Assembly (NCBI GenBank): GCA_016195505.1
Contig: JACPZN010000385.1
Location: 1-14,299, forward strand
Length of the DNA stretch: 14,299 nucleotides
Direction of reading: 5' to 3'
From: Nitrospirota bacterium
GTDB lineage: Bacteria > Nitrospirota > Nitrospiria > Nitrospirales > Nitrospiraceae
Shown here in pieces: positions 1-6,550 of the stretch. The notes beneath the pieces are model-generated. The model did not search any database and was not told the DNA's origin. It saw nothing but the letters and a program-made list of their open reading frames with translations. Both the position numbers and the translations under genes were made by a program. Each line of letters begins with the position of its first letter. Position 1 is the stretch's first letter.

Positions 1-818
1 CCATTGATCACCAACAGATCGCCGTTCCGATCGTTATTGAAGTCCGCAAAACTCACACCAAGCGGCCGCCTTCCAGCAGGGTAGTCTTTGGGCCCACGAA
101 AGGAGCCGTCCCCATTGCCAAGCCAAATTGAGACCGCATTCGACATGGGGCCGCCGTTTGTCACAACCAGATCCGGTTTCCCATCGCCGTTGAGATCGGA
201 TAGGGCCACAGAGGTCGGGGTGTCGCCGTATTCGTACTGCACACCATGCTGAAACTCCCCTGTCCCTGTCCCGAGAAAGATCTTGATCTTGTCATTACGG
301 AGGGCCACGACAAGGTCAAGGTGATGATCGCCATTCACGTCATCGGTTGTAAGGGCGACCGGGGTTCGATGGACCGGATAGTGCCGGCCTTCCTCAAACT
401 TGCCATTCCCATGGCCGAGCAAAAGTGCGATCTCGTCGCCGCCGGAACAGGCTAAGGCCACATCTGGGTGCCCGTCCTGATTGAAGTCGGCCATCACGAG
501 CGCGCGCGGTTCCTGGCACACATGGAGTTGCACTTGATCTTGAAAAGTTCCGTCACCATTGCCTAACAGAATCGAGAGGGTGTTGCTTGCAATATTCGTG
601 GTGACCAGGTCAGTAAAGGAATCATGATTGAGATCGCCGGTGGTAATAGTCGTGGGATTCTTGCCAACTTTATAGCTGGCAAAATAATAGAAGAGATCGG
701 GAGGATTATAAGGCTCGGTTTTTGAACAAGCCGTGAGTCCACCGATAAATAGACACATCGACGCGAAACCAAGGATGGGCCTGATCGTTCGGAATTTCCC
801 CAGACTTGAAGCGCTCAC
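1..818 (-). CDS. FG-GAP/VCBS-repeat lipoprotein, 3' end outside window
   Basis: An open frame of 272 codons runs off the left edge, so the C-terminus is missing. The chosen start is GTG at 818, preceded by AGGA with a 7-nt gap. The N-terminus has basic residues, a hydrophobic stretch (about 14-28) and a lipobox L28-T-A-C31, so the protein should be lipid-anchored outside the inner membrane. The mature part carries five repeats spaced about 50 residues apart, each with an Asp-rich loop of the form D-x-N-x-D-x-x-x-D: DLNHDSFTDL near 62, DFNQDGHPDV near 112, DVNGDHHLDL near 160, DLNGDGKPDL near 209 and DFNNDRNGDL near 262. Most repeats are followed by a G-N-G-D-G-x-F type segment. This is the pattern of FG-GAP/VCBS beta-propeller blades with Ca-binding loops. 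Such proteins usually mediate surface binding or structure; the ligand is unknown. The gene diverges from the 106-aa gene to its right. Confidence 0.85.
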   Translation of the reverse strand, partial: MSASSLGKFRTIRPILGFASMCLFIGGLTACSKTEPYNPPDLFYYFASYKVGKNPTTITTGDLNHDSFTDLVTTNIASNTLSILLGNGDGTFQDQVQLHVCQEPRALVMADFNQDGHPDVALACSGGDEIALLLGHGNGKFEEGRHYPVHRTPVALTTDDVNGDHHLDLVVALRNDKIKIFLGTGTGEFQHGVQYEYGDTPTSVALSDLNGDGKPDLVVTNGGPMSNAVSIWLGNGDGSFRGPKDYPAGRRPLGVSFADFNNDRNGDLLVIN

Positions 819-883
819 GCCGTCTTCCTATGCTCGCATGGTACGGGACTAAAGGACCTATGACGATGGTGTGTAGAACGCTC

Positions 884-913
884 AGTATATAGAGGACTTC
901 TTTCCTCTGGCAA
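884..913 (-). promoter_or_regulatory. Predicted sigma70 promoter of the FG-GAP lipoprotein gene
   Basis: On the minus strand, TTGCCA (908-913) is followed after 18 nt by TATACT (884-889). Transcription would start near 877, giving a leader of about 60 nt before the GTG at 818. The spacer contains an inverted repeat, AGAGGA (891-896) and TCCTCT (903-908), which could bind a regulator; that part is inference. Confidence 0.5.
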
Positions 914-938
914 TCTCGGAAAAAGCGCTCCTGAACCT

Positions 939-968
939 TTGAAATTCACCTTCGGCCTGAGCTACAAT
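939..968 (+). promoter_or_regulatory. Predicted sigma70 promoter of the 106-aa gene
   Basis: TTGAAA (939-944) and TACAAT (963-968) are separated by 18 nt, close to the consensus. Transcription would begin near 975, just upstream of the ribosome binding site at 981-987 and the ATG at 993. It lies 25 bp from the divergent promoter of the lipoprotein gene. Confidence 0.55.
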
Positions 969-980
969 GGGCCCTCTCTT

Positions 981-987
981 GAGGAGG
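981..987 (+). promoter_or_regulatory. Strong ribosome binding site deciding the start at 993
   Basis: GAGGAGG lies 5 nt before the ATG at 993. The TTG 54 nt further upstream in the same frame has no such site and overlaps the -35 box, so the ATG at 993 is the real start. Confidence 0.8.
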
Positions 988-992
988 ACTCC

Positions 993-1313
993 ATGGGTAA
1001 GATTGTGAACGTCGACATCACCATGTATGGAATCGCTGAAGTTCTGATGTGGTGCCATGATCGGAATAAGGGGCGCATCCCGGGCGTCGATACACCAGGC
1101 TTCAAGAAGATGCAAGAGTTGTTGGCCGAAAAACCGCAGTCGGCTGACTACTTTACGCTCGATCAGTTCTGGAAGAAGAAAGTGACGCTTCCATTAACCG
1201 AGGAGGAAGTCTCGACGATCGACCGCTGTCTGTACGATATCCCGAATTTCGATAACGAGCCGCTTCCCCAAATCCGGCACAAATTCTGGCCGAAGCCTGT
1301 CGAGACCCACTGA
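993..1313 (+). CDS. Conserved-looking hypothetical protein, 106 aa
   Basis: I do not recognise a family. The protein starts MGKIVNVDIT and ends PKPVETH. It is soluble, with no signal peptide or membrane segment. Features visible are an M-W-C-H-D stretch near residues 19-23 with one Cys and one His, a second Cys (RCLYD) near residue 85, and a C-terminal tail rich in Pro and aromatic residues (PQIRHKFWPKP). The start is fixed by a strong ribosome binding site and a near-consensus promoter just upstream. It is the only plus-strand gene supported here, and it converges with the PCP_red-repeat gene. Codon use looks like that of its neighbours, which favours a real gene. It may be a small lineage-specific cytoplasmic protein; no function can be assigned. 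Confidence 0.75.
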   Translation: MGKIVNVDITMYGIAEVLMWCHDRNKGRIPGVDTPGFKKMQELLAEKPQSADYFTLDQFWKKKVTLPLTEEEVSTIDRCLYDIPNFDNEPLPQIRHKFWPKPVETH

Positions 1314-1343
1314 CAACAGACCGGAACTGCCCCGGGCGGCTCC

Positions 1344-1380
1344 GGATGGTTGTTCTCCCATCCAAATCTGATTCTTTTTG
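1344..1380 (+). terminator. Possible rho-independent terminator after the 106-aa gene
   Basis: A perfect 6-bp stem, GGATGG (1344-1349) with CCATCC (1358-1363) and an 8-nt loop, is followed by a T-rich stretch ending in TTTTT (1374-1379). The T-run begins about 10 nt after the stem, which weakens the call. Confidence 0.3.
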
Positions 1381-1458
1381 ATGATTTAAGCCGATAGAGT
1401 GAGGCTAACTCGCGCGCATCACTGCCCGCCATCAGCAAAATAAACGGGCAGGGACGGT

Positions 1459-2460
1459 TTAGAGTGTTCCTTCGCCTTTCAAGTATTTGCGGAAACGATC
1501 CATCAGTTCAGCCCCCAGCGTTCCTCCTTCAGGCTTCTTGGTCGAGGGATCGGCAAAGTGGCCGCGGATTTCCTGAAGACGCTTTTCAGCTTGCTCGTTC
1601 CCTTGCAGGCGTTTGGTTTTCTGGAGCGCGGTGTCGAACGCATCGAACGTCAGATCCTGGTAGCCGAATGAGCGTATGCGTTTGACCGCTTTCATCATCG
1701 CTTGATTTCTGAACGTCGTGAGATGATCGGAGTCGATTTCGGCCAAGCCGAGCTTCCTGGCCCGTCGCTCCGCTGCCTTTCTAATTCCGCTTCGCACAAA
1801 GTCAGGCGAGGTTTGCAGCCGTTTCCAGGCTTCATCGGTCCAGGCGACCCGCTCTTGGGGTGCCTCCCACAGTTCGCGCAGGACAGCCTCATCAATACGG
1901 GTCAGCTTCTTGTCCCTGGCTAGATCCTCGGTATCGCGCTTCAGCATATCGGTGACGAACTCCAGCGCGATGGGCGGCGACTGTTTTAACTTGTCCTGTA
2001 GCTGTGCCAGCGCTCCCTCGGTCCATTCCATCGCAGGTCCAGCGGTTTCCTGTAGATCGCCGAGGGCTTCTACCTTTTCAAACAGATCGACATTCACTTC
2101 GAGATGGCCACGTTCTTTGGCAATCTCTTCGGCAATTTGCCTGATCATGCCACGCATGAACTCGGGCACGGTAGCCAGACGCTCCTTGGAAGCAGCCGTC
2201 CAAGGGAGACGGCCTTGCCCCATTTCCTCGGCGGCCGACGCCAGCCCGGCTTCGCCGCCCATGCGGCCCATCATTTGGCCCTTAAACTGATCGAGAATAT
2301 CTTCTGTGATCTCCTCATAGCCCAGCTCACGCGCTTTTTTTTCGGCCAAACGGCGAACCATGCCGCGAAGGAACATCGGTGCACGCTCCATCCGTTTGAG
2401 AGCACCGTCGGTCCAGCGGACTTCCGTGGTAACTAACTCCGGGGAATCTGAGGCTGACAT
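1459..2460 (-). CDS. PCP_red-type tandem repeat protein
   Basis: A cytoplasmic protein of 333 aa made mostly of repeats that resemble the PCP_red domain, the small C-terminal domain of light-independent protochlorophyllide reductase subunit B. The consensus is W-T-x-x-A-x-x-R-h-x-x-x-P-x-F-h-R-x-x-h-R-x-x-A-E-x-x-A-R-x-x-G. Good copies begin near residues 15 (VRWTDGALKRM), 86 (LPWTAASKERL) and 206 (VAWTDEAWKRL). A degenerate copy begins near 145 (MEWTEGALAQL). The tail (about 285-333) is charged and helical. No reductase catalytic domain and no other chlorophyll gene is present in the window. I place the start at the ATG at 2460 because AAGGA lies 6 nt upstream of it; the in-frame ATG at 2466 would abut that site. 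The gene follows 19 nt after the stop of the HU/IHF remnant and is probably co-transcribed with sppA. The role is unknown; a protein- or cofactor-binding helper is a guess. An A8 tract lies in repeat 1. Confidence 0.85.
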   Translation of the reverse strand: MSASDSPELVTTEVRWTDGALKRMERAPMFLRGMVRRLAEKKARELGYEEITEDILDQFKGQMMGRMGGEAGLASAAEEMGQGRLPWTAASKERLATVPEFMRGMIRQIAEEIAKERGHLEVNVDLFEKVEALGDLQETAGPAMEWTEGALAQLQDKLKQSPPIALEFVTDMLKRDTEDLARDKKLTRIDEAVLRELWEAPQERVAWTDEAWKRLQTSPDFVRSGIRKAAERRARKLGLAEIDSDHLTTFRNQAMMKAVKRIRSFGYQDLTFDAFDTALQKTKRLQGNEQAEKRLQEIRGHFADPSTKKPEGGTLGAELMDRFRKYLKGEGTL

Positions 2461-2479
2461 GGCCATTCCTTACAACAGG

Positions 2480-2575
2480 CTATTGGTTCAGCAACTCTTT
2501 CAGTTCCTTGCCGGCTTTAAAGAACGGCACGCGCTTAGCCGGCACAGCCACGGTCGCACCGGTCTTCGGATTACC
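2480..2575 (-). pseudogene. 3' remnant of an HU/IHF-family DNA-binding protein gene
   Basis: The minus strand here encodes GNPKTGATVAVPAKR, then VPFFKAGKELKELLNQ and a TAG stop. This is the C-terminal third of an HU/IHF-family protein: the N-P-K-T-G turn at the tip of the DNA-binding arm, then the V-P-x-F-x-x-G-K-x-L-K C-terminal strand and helix. Upstream of the N-P-K-T-G codons the sequence is sppA, and no HU N-terminal helices or start codon exist. The remnant lies in the -1 frame relative to sppA and so is probably not translated as such. An IHF-beta-like gene between sppA and the PCP_red gene would be the expected intact arrangement; that ancestral order is inferred from related genomes I recall. 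Truncation could be a real deletion or an assembly misjoin. Confidence 0.8.
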
Positions 2576-3345
2576 TCGATACCGACGACATCCGCGGCCA
2601 ATTGGATGGCATCTTCCAAGTCTCCGAGCTCGTCGACGAGCTTCGCTTCCTTCGCCTGGCGCCCGGTAAAGATTCGTCCGTCGGCCAGCGCTTGAGCAGC
2701 GGTCAGCTCGATCGCGCGTCCTTCCGCCACGGCTTCAATGAACTGTTTGTGTACGTCGTCCATCACCGTTTGCAGTAAGCCCCGCTCTTCCTCGCTCATC
2801 TTGCGGAGCGGAGAGCCGACATCCTTGTACTTGCCGCTCTTGATGACAATCCCTTCGACGCCGATCTTCTGGAGCAATCCCTCGACGTTGGCCGTTTCCA
2901 TAATGACGCCGATACTGCCGGTCAGCGTCCCAGGATTTGCTACAATTCGATCGGTCGCCGCGGCGATGTAATAGCCTCCTGAGGCAGCCACACTACCCAT
3001 CGAAGCGATGACCGCCTTGTTGCTCTTGGTTCGGACCCGCTTGACGGCATCGTGAATTTCTTGCGACGGAACAACCCCTCCTCCAGGGCTATCGATACGC
3101 AGCACAATCGCTTTAACGGAAGGATTTTCGCTGAATCGCTTCAGATCTCCGACCGTCGTTTGCGAATCTAAGATCACCCCTTCCACCCGAATCAAGGCAA
3201 TCCGATCCTCGGTCGATAAATCGAGATCGGGAAAGAAAAGGTTCAACAGAAACAAGAACCCAAGACCAGCGGCCAACACCCAGAGCAGGGTGCGGAAGGG
3301 CCGGCGCTTTGGAGGACGTTCCGTCTGTGTCACTTCATCGGCCAT
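2500..3345 (-). CDS. sppA: Signal peptide peptidase SppA (S49 protease) with aberrant C-terminus
   Basis: An inner-membrane serine protease that degrades cleaved signal peptides. A single N-terminal membrane segment lies at about 19-38, with the catalytic domain after it. Recognisable parts are IDSPGGG (84-90), the nucleophile in MGSVAASGGYY (Ser122), the GTLTGSIGVI segment (139-148) and the general base in IKSGKYKD (Lys174, matching B. subtilis Lys199). The family pattern holds through the LVDELGDLEDAIQLAADVVGIE region (about 236-257). The last 24 residues, beginning VIRRPVRPW, are Arg- and Cys-rich and unlike any SppA. They arise by reading an HU/IHF gene remnant in the wrong frame, so the natural C-terminus (probably a few tens of residues) is lost. 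The catalytic dyad is intact, so activity may survive. The gene follows rpsA by 40 nt, and a weak AGGT-type site precedes the ATG at 3345. Confidence 0.88.
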   Translation of the reverse strand: MADEVTQTERPPKRRPFRTLLWVLAAGLGFLFLLNLFFPDLDLSTEDRIALIRVEGVILDSQTTVGDLKRFSENPSVKAIVLRIDSPGGGVVPSQEIHDAVKRVRTKSNKAVIASMGSVAASGGYYIAAATDRIVANPGTLTGSIGVIMETANVEGLLQKIGVEGIVIKSGKYKDVGSPLRKMSEEERGLLQTVMDDVHKQFIEAVAEGRAIELTAAQALADGRIFTGRQAKEAKLVDELGDLEDAIQLAADVVGIEVIRRPVRPWLCRLSACRSLKPARN

Positions 3346-3385
3346 TGCACCTGACCTACATCATCAAAACCGACCGGTTTCTGAC

Positions 3386-5095
3386 TTAGTCGTCTGATTG
3401 TGACCGTTTCCGGCTCTGCTTGGCCGCGCGACCAAGACTTTGGTCCAGCGCGCCCTGCGCGGAGTGATACTCATCGACCTGTTTGCGCTCCGAGTCAAGT
3501 TGATGATCGCGCAGACTGAGCGCGATCTTCCGCTCTTCTCGATCGACCTTGATGATCTTGGCTGTCACGTCGTCCTGCAACTTGAACTTCTCTTCAAGCT
3601 TCGCGTGTGATTCGAGGCCAGCTTCACTGATGTGAATCAATCCCTCGATCCCGCTGTCCAGCTCGATGAAGATCCCGAAATCAGCGACTTTGCTCACCTT
3701 GCCAGCCACCGAATCGCCTACATGATAGCGCGCAGGGATCGCTTCATCCCACGGATCGCGGGTCAATTGCTTGTACCCCAGCGAGAGCCGCTCTTTCTCC
3801 TTGTCAATGCGCAGTACGACCGCTTCTACCTTCTGCGCTTTTTTGAAGAGCTCCGAGGGATGCTTGATATGCTTCGTCCACGACATGTCGGAGATATGAA
3901 TGAGCCCATCGATACCTTCTTCGAGTCCGATAAAAGCGCCGAAATCGGTGAGGCTCTTCACTTTCCCCTCAATGCGGGTCCCGATGGGATACTTGCTCTC
4001 GATCATGTCCCAGGGATTGGGCGCGGTCTGCTTCATACCCAGCGAGATCTTGCGGCTCGCCGTATCGACATTCAACACCGCCGCTTCCACCTGGTCACCC
4101 ACCGCCACGACTCTCGACGGATGTCGGACTTCATGGGTCCAGGACATTTCCGAGACATGCACCAAGCCCTCCACGCCCGGCTCAAGCTCCACAAAAGCTC
4201 CGTAGTCCGTGAGGCTGACGACACGCCCACGTACTCGGGTTCCGATAGGATACTTGCCTGCGACGTTGGTCCAAGGATCCGCACTCTTTTGCTTGAGCCC
4301 CAGGGAGATACGGCCCGTTTCACGATCGTACTTCAGAACGGACACTTCAACCTTGTCGCCGACGGTAAACAGTTCTGACGGATGGCCTACACGACCCCAT
4401 GACATGTCGGTGATGTGCAATAAGCCATCAATGCCGCCGAGGTCGATGAAGGAACCATAGTCGGTAATGTTCTTGATCGTGCCCTGAATAAGCTGCCCTT
4501 CCTTCAGGTTGGCCAGCGTTGTCTGACGCTTCTTATCCCGCGTTTCTTCCAGCAGAACCCGGCGGGAGACGACCACATTGCCGCGCCGGTGATTGATCTT
4601 GATGATTTTCAGGGGGAAGGTCTTCCCGACGAGTCCGTCGAGATCGCGCACCGGATGGAGATCAATCTGCGAGCCGGGCAAAAACGCCTTCACGCCGATA
4701 TCGACCATCATCCCGCCTTTGATGCGCGAGACGATTTTCCCTTCGATACTCTTCTCATCCTTGTAGAGCTTCTCGAGCTCTTCCCAAATCTTCATCTTGT
4801 CGGCTTTTTCTTTGGAAAGAATGAGATTGCCGTCTGCGTCTTCGCATTCTTCAATGTAGACTTGGAGCCGATCACCGACCTTGAGATTCTCCAGTTCATC
4901 AGACGAAAACTGATCGCCCGGAATCATCCCCTCCGATTTGTAGCCGATATCGACGACCACCTTGTCCTTGGTGAGTGCCACCACACGGCCTTCGGTAATC
5001 GTGCCCTCTTCAAGGTTGCGGAACGTTTCTTCGTACAACGCGGCTAACGCGTTCCGGTCTAACTGTGCGTCACTGCCTTTGGACACCATACCCAT
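3386..5095 (-). CDS. rpsA: 30S ribosomal protein S1
   Basis: An mRNA-binding protein of the small ribosomal subunit, needed to start translation on many messages. The 569 residues contain six S1 (OB-fold) domains, at about 32-98, 115-181, 200-269, 285-356, 371-443 and 458-529. Domains 3 to 6 are the most alike, with the pattern G-x-V-x-x-h-x-D-[FY]-G-[AS]-F-h-x-h and G-h-h-H-h-S-[DE]-M-S-W. Domains 1 and 2 are the divergent ribosome-docking type. Length and domain count match standard six-domain S1. The tail is short and basic to acidic (RKRSQSDD). The start at 5095 is supported by AGGA 7 nt upstream. It follows plsC by 56 nt in the common cmk-plsC-rpsA order. I found no convincing promoter in that gap, so it may be read through from upstream or from a promoter within plsC. 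Confidence 0.97.
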   Translation of the reverse strand: MGMVSKGSDAQLDRNALAALYEETFRNLEEGTITEGRVVALTKDKVVVDIGYKSEGMIPGDQFSSDELENLKVGDRLQVYIEECEDADGNLILSKEKADKMKIWEELEKLYKDEKSIEGKIVSRIKGGMMVDIGVKAFLPGSQIDLHPVRDLDGLVGKTFPLKIIKINHRRGNVVVSRRVLLEETRDKKRQTTLANLKEGQLIQGTIKNITDYGSFIDLGGIDGLLHITDMSWGRVGHPSELFTVGDKVEVSVLKYDRETGRISLGLKQKSADPWTNVAGKYPIGTRVRGRVVSLTDYGAFVELEPGVEGLVHVSEMSWTHEVRHPSRVVAVGDQVEAAVLNVDTASRKISLGMKQTAPNPWDMIESKYPIGTRIEGKVKSLTDFGAFIGLEEGIDGLIHISDMSWTKHIKHPSELFKKAQKVEAVVLRIDKEKERLSLGYKQLTRDPWDEAIPARYHVGDSVAGKVSKVADFGIFIELDSGIEGLIHISEAGLESHAKLEEKFKLQDDVTAKIIKVDREERKIALSLRDHQLDSERKQVDEYHSAQGALDQSLGRAAKQSRKRSQSDD

Positions 5096-5151
5096 ATAAG
5101 CTTCCTACTCTTCCGACTCTCGCCGGGTGCTGATGGTAAATTGTGCCGGGC

Positions 5152-5844
5152 TCACTCAGCGTTGCGAGCGCCGGCAATCGGCCCGCTCGGTGTCTGGTGC
5201 GGCTGGTCGCCCTGTCCTTTCGGAACCGGGACTTCGCCCAGGGCGGCAATGCGCTCGATCACCGTTCGGCTGACCTGTTCATAAAATCGCTTGGTCTCCG
5301 CTTTCTCTTTCCGCTCCCCCGTCTCAAACGTAAGGGGAGCCCCGAATCGCACCGTGACCTGACGCCATCGAGGCCACCGAGCCCCGGTCGGCAACACGTC
5401 GAATGTCCCTTTCAGATAAGCCGGAACCACTGGGCACCCAGTCTGCGACACAATCACCCCGATGCCGGCTTTCGGCTGCCGTAGGTGCCCATCATGACTT
5501 CGACCGCCTTCGGGGAAAATGACCACCGCCTTGCCTGCTTGAATGAGGCTGATCGCTTTCCCAAACGCCTCTCGGTCGAGCCGGCCAAGCCGCACGGGAA
5601 TCCATCCCAACGACCGGAGAATGCCATTCAATACCGGGATCGGAAACAGGTCACTGCGTCCGAGATACCAGGCCCTCCGCTTCATCCCGCAACCGAGGAG
5701 CGGGATATCGAGGTAGCTGGCATGATTCGCGGCGATCAGCAGCCCCCCCCTACGAGGAATCTGACCCTCGACCCGATAACGAAAACAGATCCAGCCGATT
5801 GTCCGCGCCAGAATCCAGAGGATGCCGTAGGCAATCCCGCTCAC
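5152..5844 (-). CDS. plsC: 1-acyl-sn-glycerol-3-phosphate acyltransferase (PlsC family)
   Basis: A membrane-bound acyltransferase that adds the second acyl chain to lysophosphatidic acid, giving phosphatidic acid for phospholipid synthesis. The 230 residues include an N-terminal hydrophobic segment (about 4-21), the catalytic H-x4-D motif in NHASYLD (His41, Asp46), a second block around GWIPVRLGR (80-88), the substrate-binding FPEGGRS block (110-116) and a VVPAYLKG block (139-146). The C-terminal 25 residues are Pro/Gln-rich and unlikely to matter for catalysis. The start is GTG at 5844, overlapping the cmk stop as GTGA, which suggests translational coupling. A run of eight G residues (5743-5750 on the opposite strand) lies just before the catalytic motif. 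The acyl acceptor could differ, as this family also includes other lysophospholipid acyltransferases. Confidence 0.92.
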   Translation of the reverse strand: MSGIAYGILWILARTIGWICFRYRVEGQIPRRGGLLIAANHASYLDIPLLGCGMKRRAWYLGRSDLFPIPVLNGILRSLGWIPVRLGRLDREAFGKAISLIQAGKAVVIFPEGGRSHDGHLRQPKAGIGVIVSQTGCPVVPAYLKGTFDVLPTGARWPRWRQVTVRFGAPLTFETGERKEKAETKRFYEQVSRTVIERIAALGEVPVPKGQGDQPHQTPSGPIAGARNAE

Positions 5845-6500
5845 GACGCGGCCGACACCGCCGCCATCATCTGCTCCACTACCTGCTCGACAGTGAGCGT
5901 AGAGGTATCGATCGGTCTTGCATCCGCCGCAGGAGTCAGCGGCGCAATCGGCCGGCTTTGGTCCCGCTTGTCTCGTCCCGATAGATCCTGATAGGTCGTT
6001 TCAATCGGTCCCCCATGGCCGGCGGCGACAAGTTCACGATGGCGTCGCTCCGCTCGTACCGTTGCATCCGCCTCCAGAAAGAATTTCAGTGGAGCAGTGG
6101 GGAATACCTTCGTTCCGACATCGCGACCTTCGGCCACCACCGAGCCACGTTGACCGATCTGGCGCTGGATAGGAAGCAGCCACTCGCGCACCTCCGGAAT
6201 TGCGGAGACGATGGAAGCCGCACTCGTCACATCCGGTGTGCGGAGTTCGCTGGTGATATCGCGGTGGTCAACCAAGACCTGCATCGCGCTGTTGTGAAAT
6301 TGCATCTGAACCGAGGTGGTCTGGAGAAGCCCCGCCACCTGCGCATGGTCCGTTGGTTGCACCTTCGACTGCAGCACTTTCCAAGCCACTGCCCGATACA
6401 ATGCACCTGTATCGAGATAGAGATACCCCAGACGAGCCGCCAACAATTTGGCCACCGTGCTCTTGCCCACCCCAGCCGGTCCATCAATCGCAATAATCAC
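5841..6500 (-). CDS. cmk: Cytidylate kinase
   Basis: A cytoplasmic enzyme that phosphorylates CMP and dCMP to the diphosphates using ATP. With the start used here it has 219 residues, typical of short Cmk. Visible motifs are the P-loop GPAGVGKST (7-15), DTGALYR (30-36, nucleotide monophosphate site), EGRDVGT (124-130) and the lid segment RDKRDQSRPIAPL (176-188). The open frame extends back to a GTG at 6554 that overlaps the aroA stop as GTGA. That version adds 18 residues not seen in the family and has no ribosome binding site. I prefer the GTG at 6500, which gives the usual IIAIDGPAG beginning and has a GGGGA 5 nt upstream. The choice is uncertain because the overlap at 6554 mimics the cmk/plsC junction. 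Confidence 0.93.
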   Translation of the reverse strand: MIIAIDGPAGVGKSTVAKLLAARLGYLYLDTGALYRAVAWKVLQSKVQPTDHAQVAGLLQTTSVQMQFHNSAMQVLVDHRDITSELRTPDVTSAASIVSAIPEVREWLLPIQRQIGQRGSVVAEGRDVGTKVFPTAPLKFFLEADATVRAERRHRELVAAGHGGPIETTYQDLSGRDKRDQSRPIAPLTPAADARPIDTSTLTVEQVVEQMMAAVSAAS

Positions 6501-6550
6501 CTGGTTCCCCGATACACATCGATCCTTTGAAAGAAGCTGTATTATAACCC

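Noticed and set aside
246..455. Plus-strand open frame inside the FG-GAP gene
   Set aside because: It is antisense to the repeated Asp loops of a clear lipoprotein gene and has no independent support.
1422..1451. Inverted repeat CTGCCCG-16nt-CGGGCAG downstream of the PCP_red gene
   Set aside because: The loop is long and no T-run follows on the minus strand; it may aid termination but is not convincing.
2500..2575. Programmed -1 frameshift joining SppA to the HU/IHF tail
   Set aside because: The site (ATC GAG GTA) is not a slippery heptamer, and the HU part lacks its N-terminal dimerisation helices, so a deletion or misjoin explains it better.
3366..3380. Small inverted repeat AAACC-4nt-GGTTT between rpsA and sppA
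   Set aside because: The stem is only 5 bp and AT-rich, and the T-run is part of the stem, so it is too weak to call a terminator.
3632..4378. Long plus-strand open frame of 248 codons opposite rpsA
   Set aside because: It is antisense to highly conserved S1 domains, its composition (His/Arg-rich) is typical of a shadow frame, and it has no ribosome binding site.
5096..5151. Promoter for rpsA in the plsC-rpsA gap
   Set aside because: I saw no pair of -35 and -10 boxes with sensible spacing in the gap.
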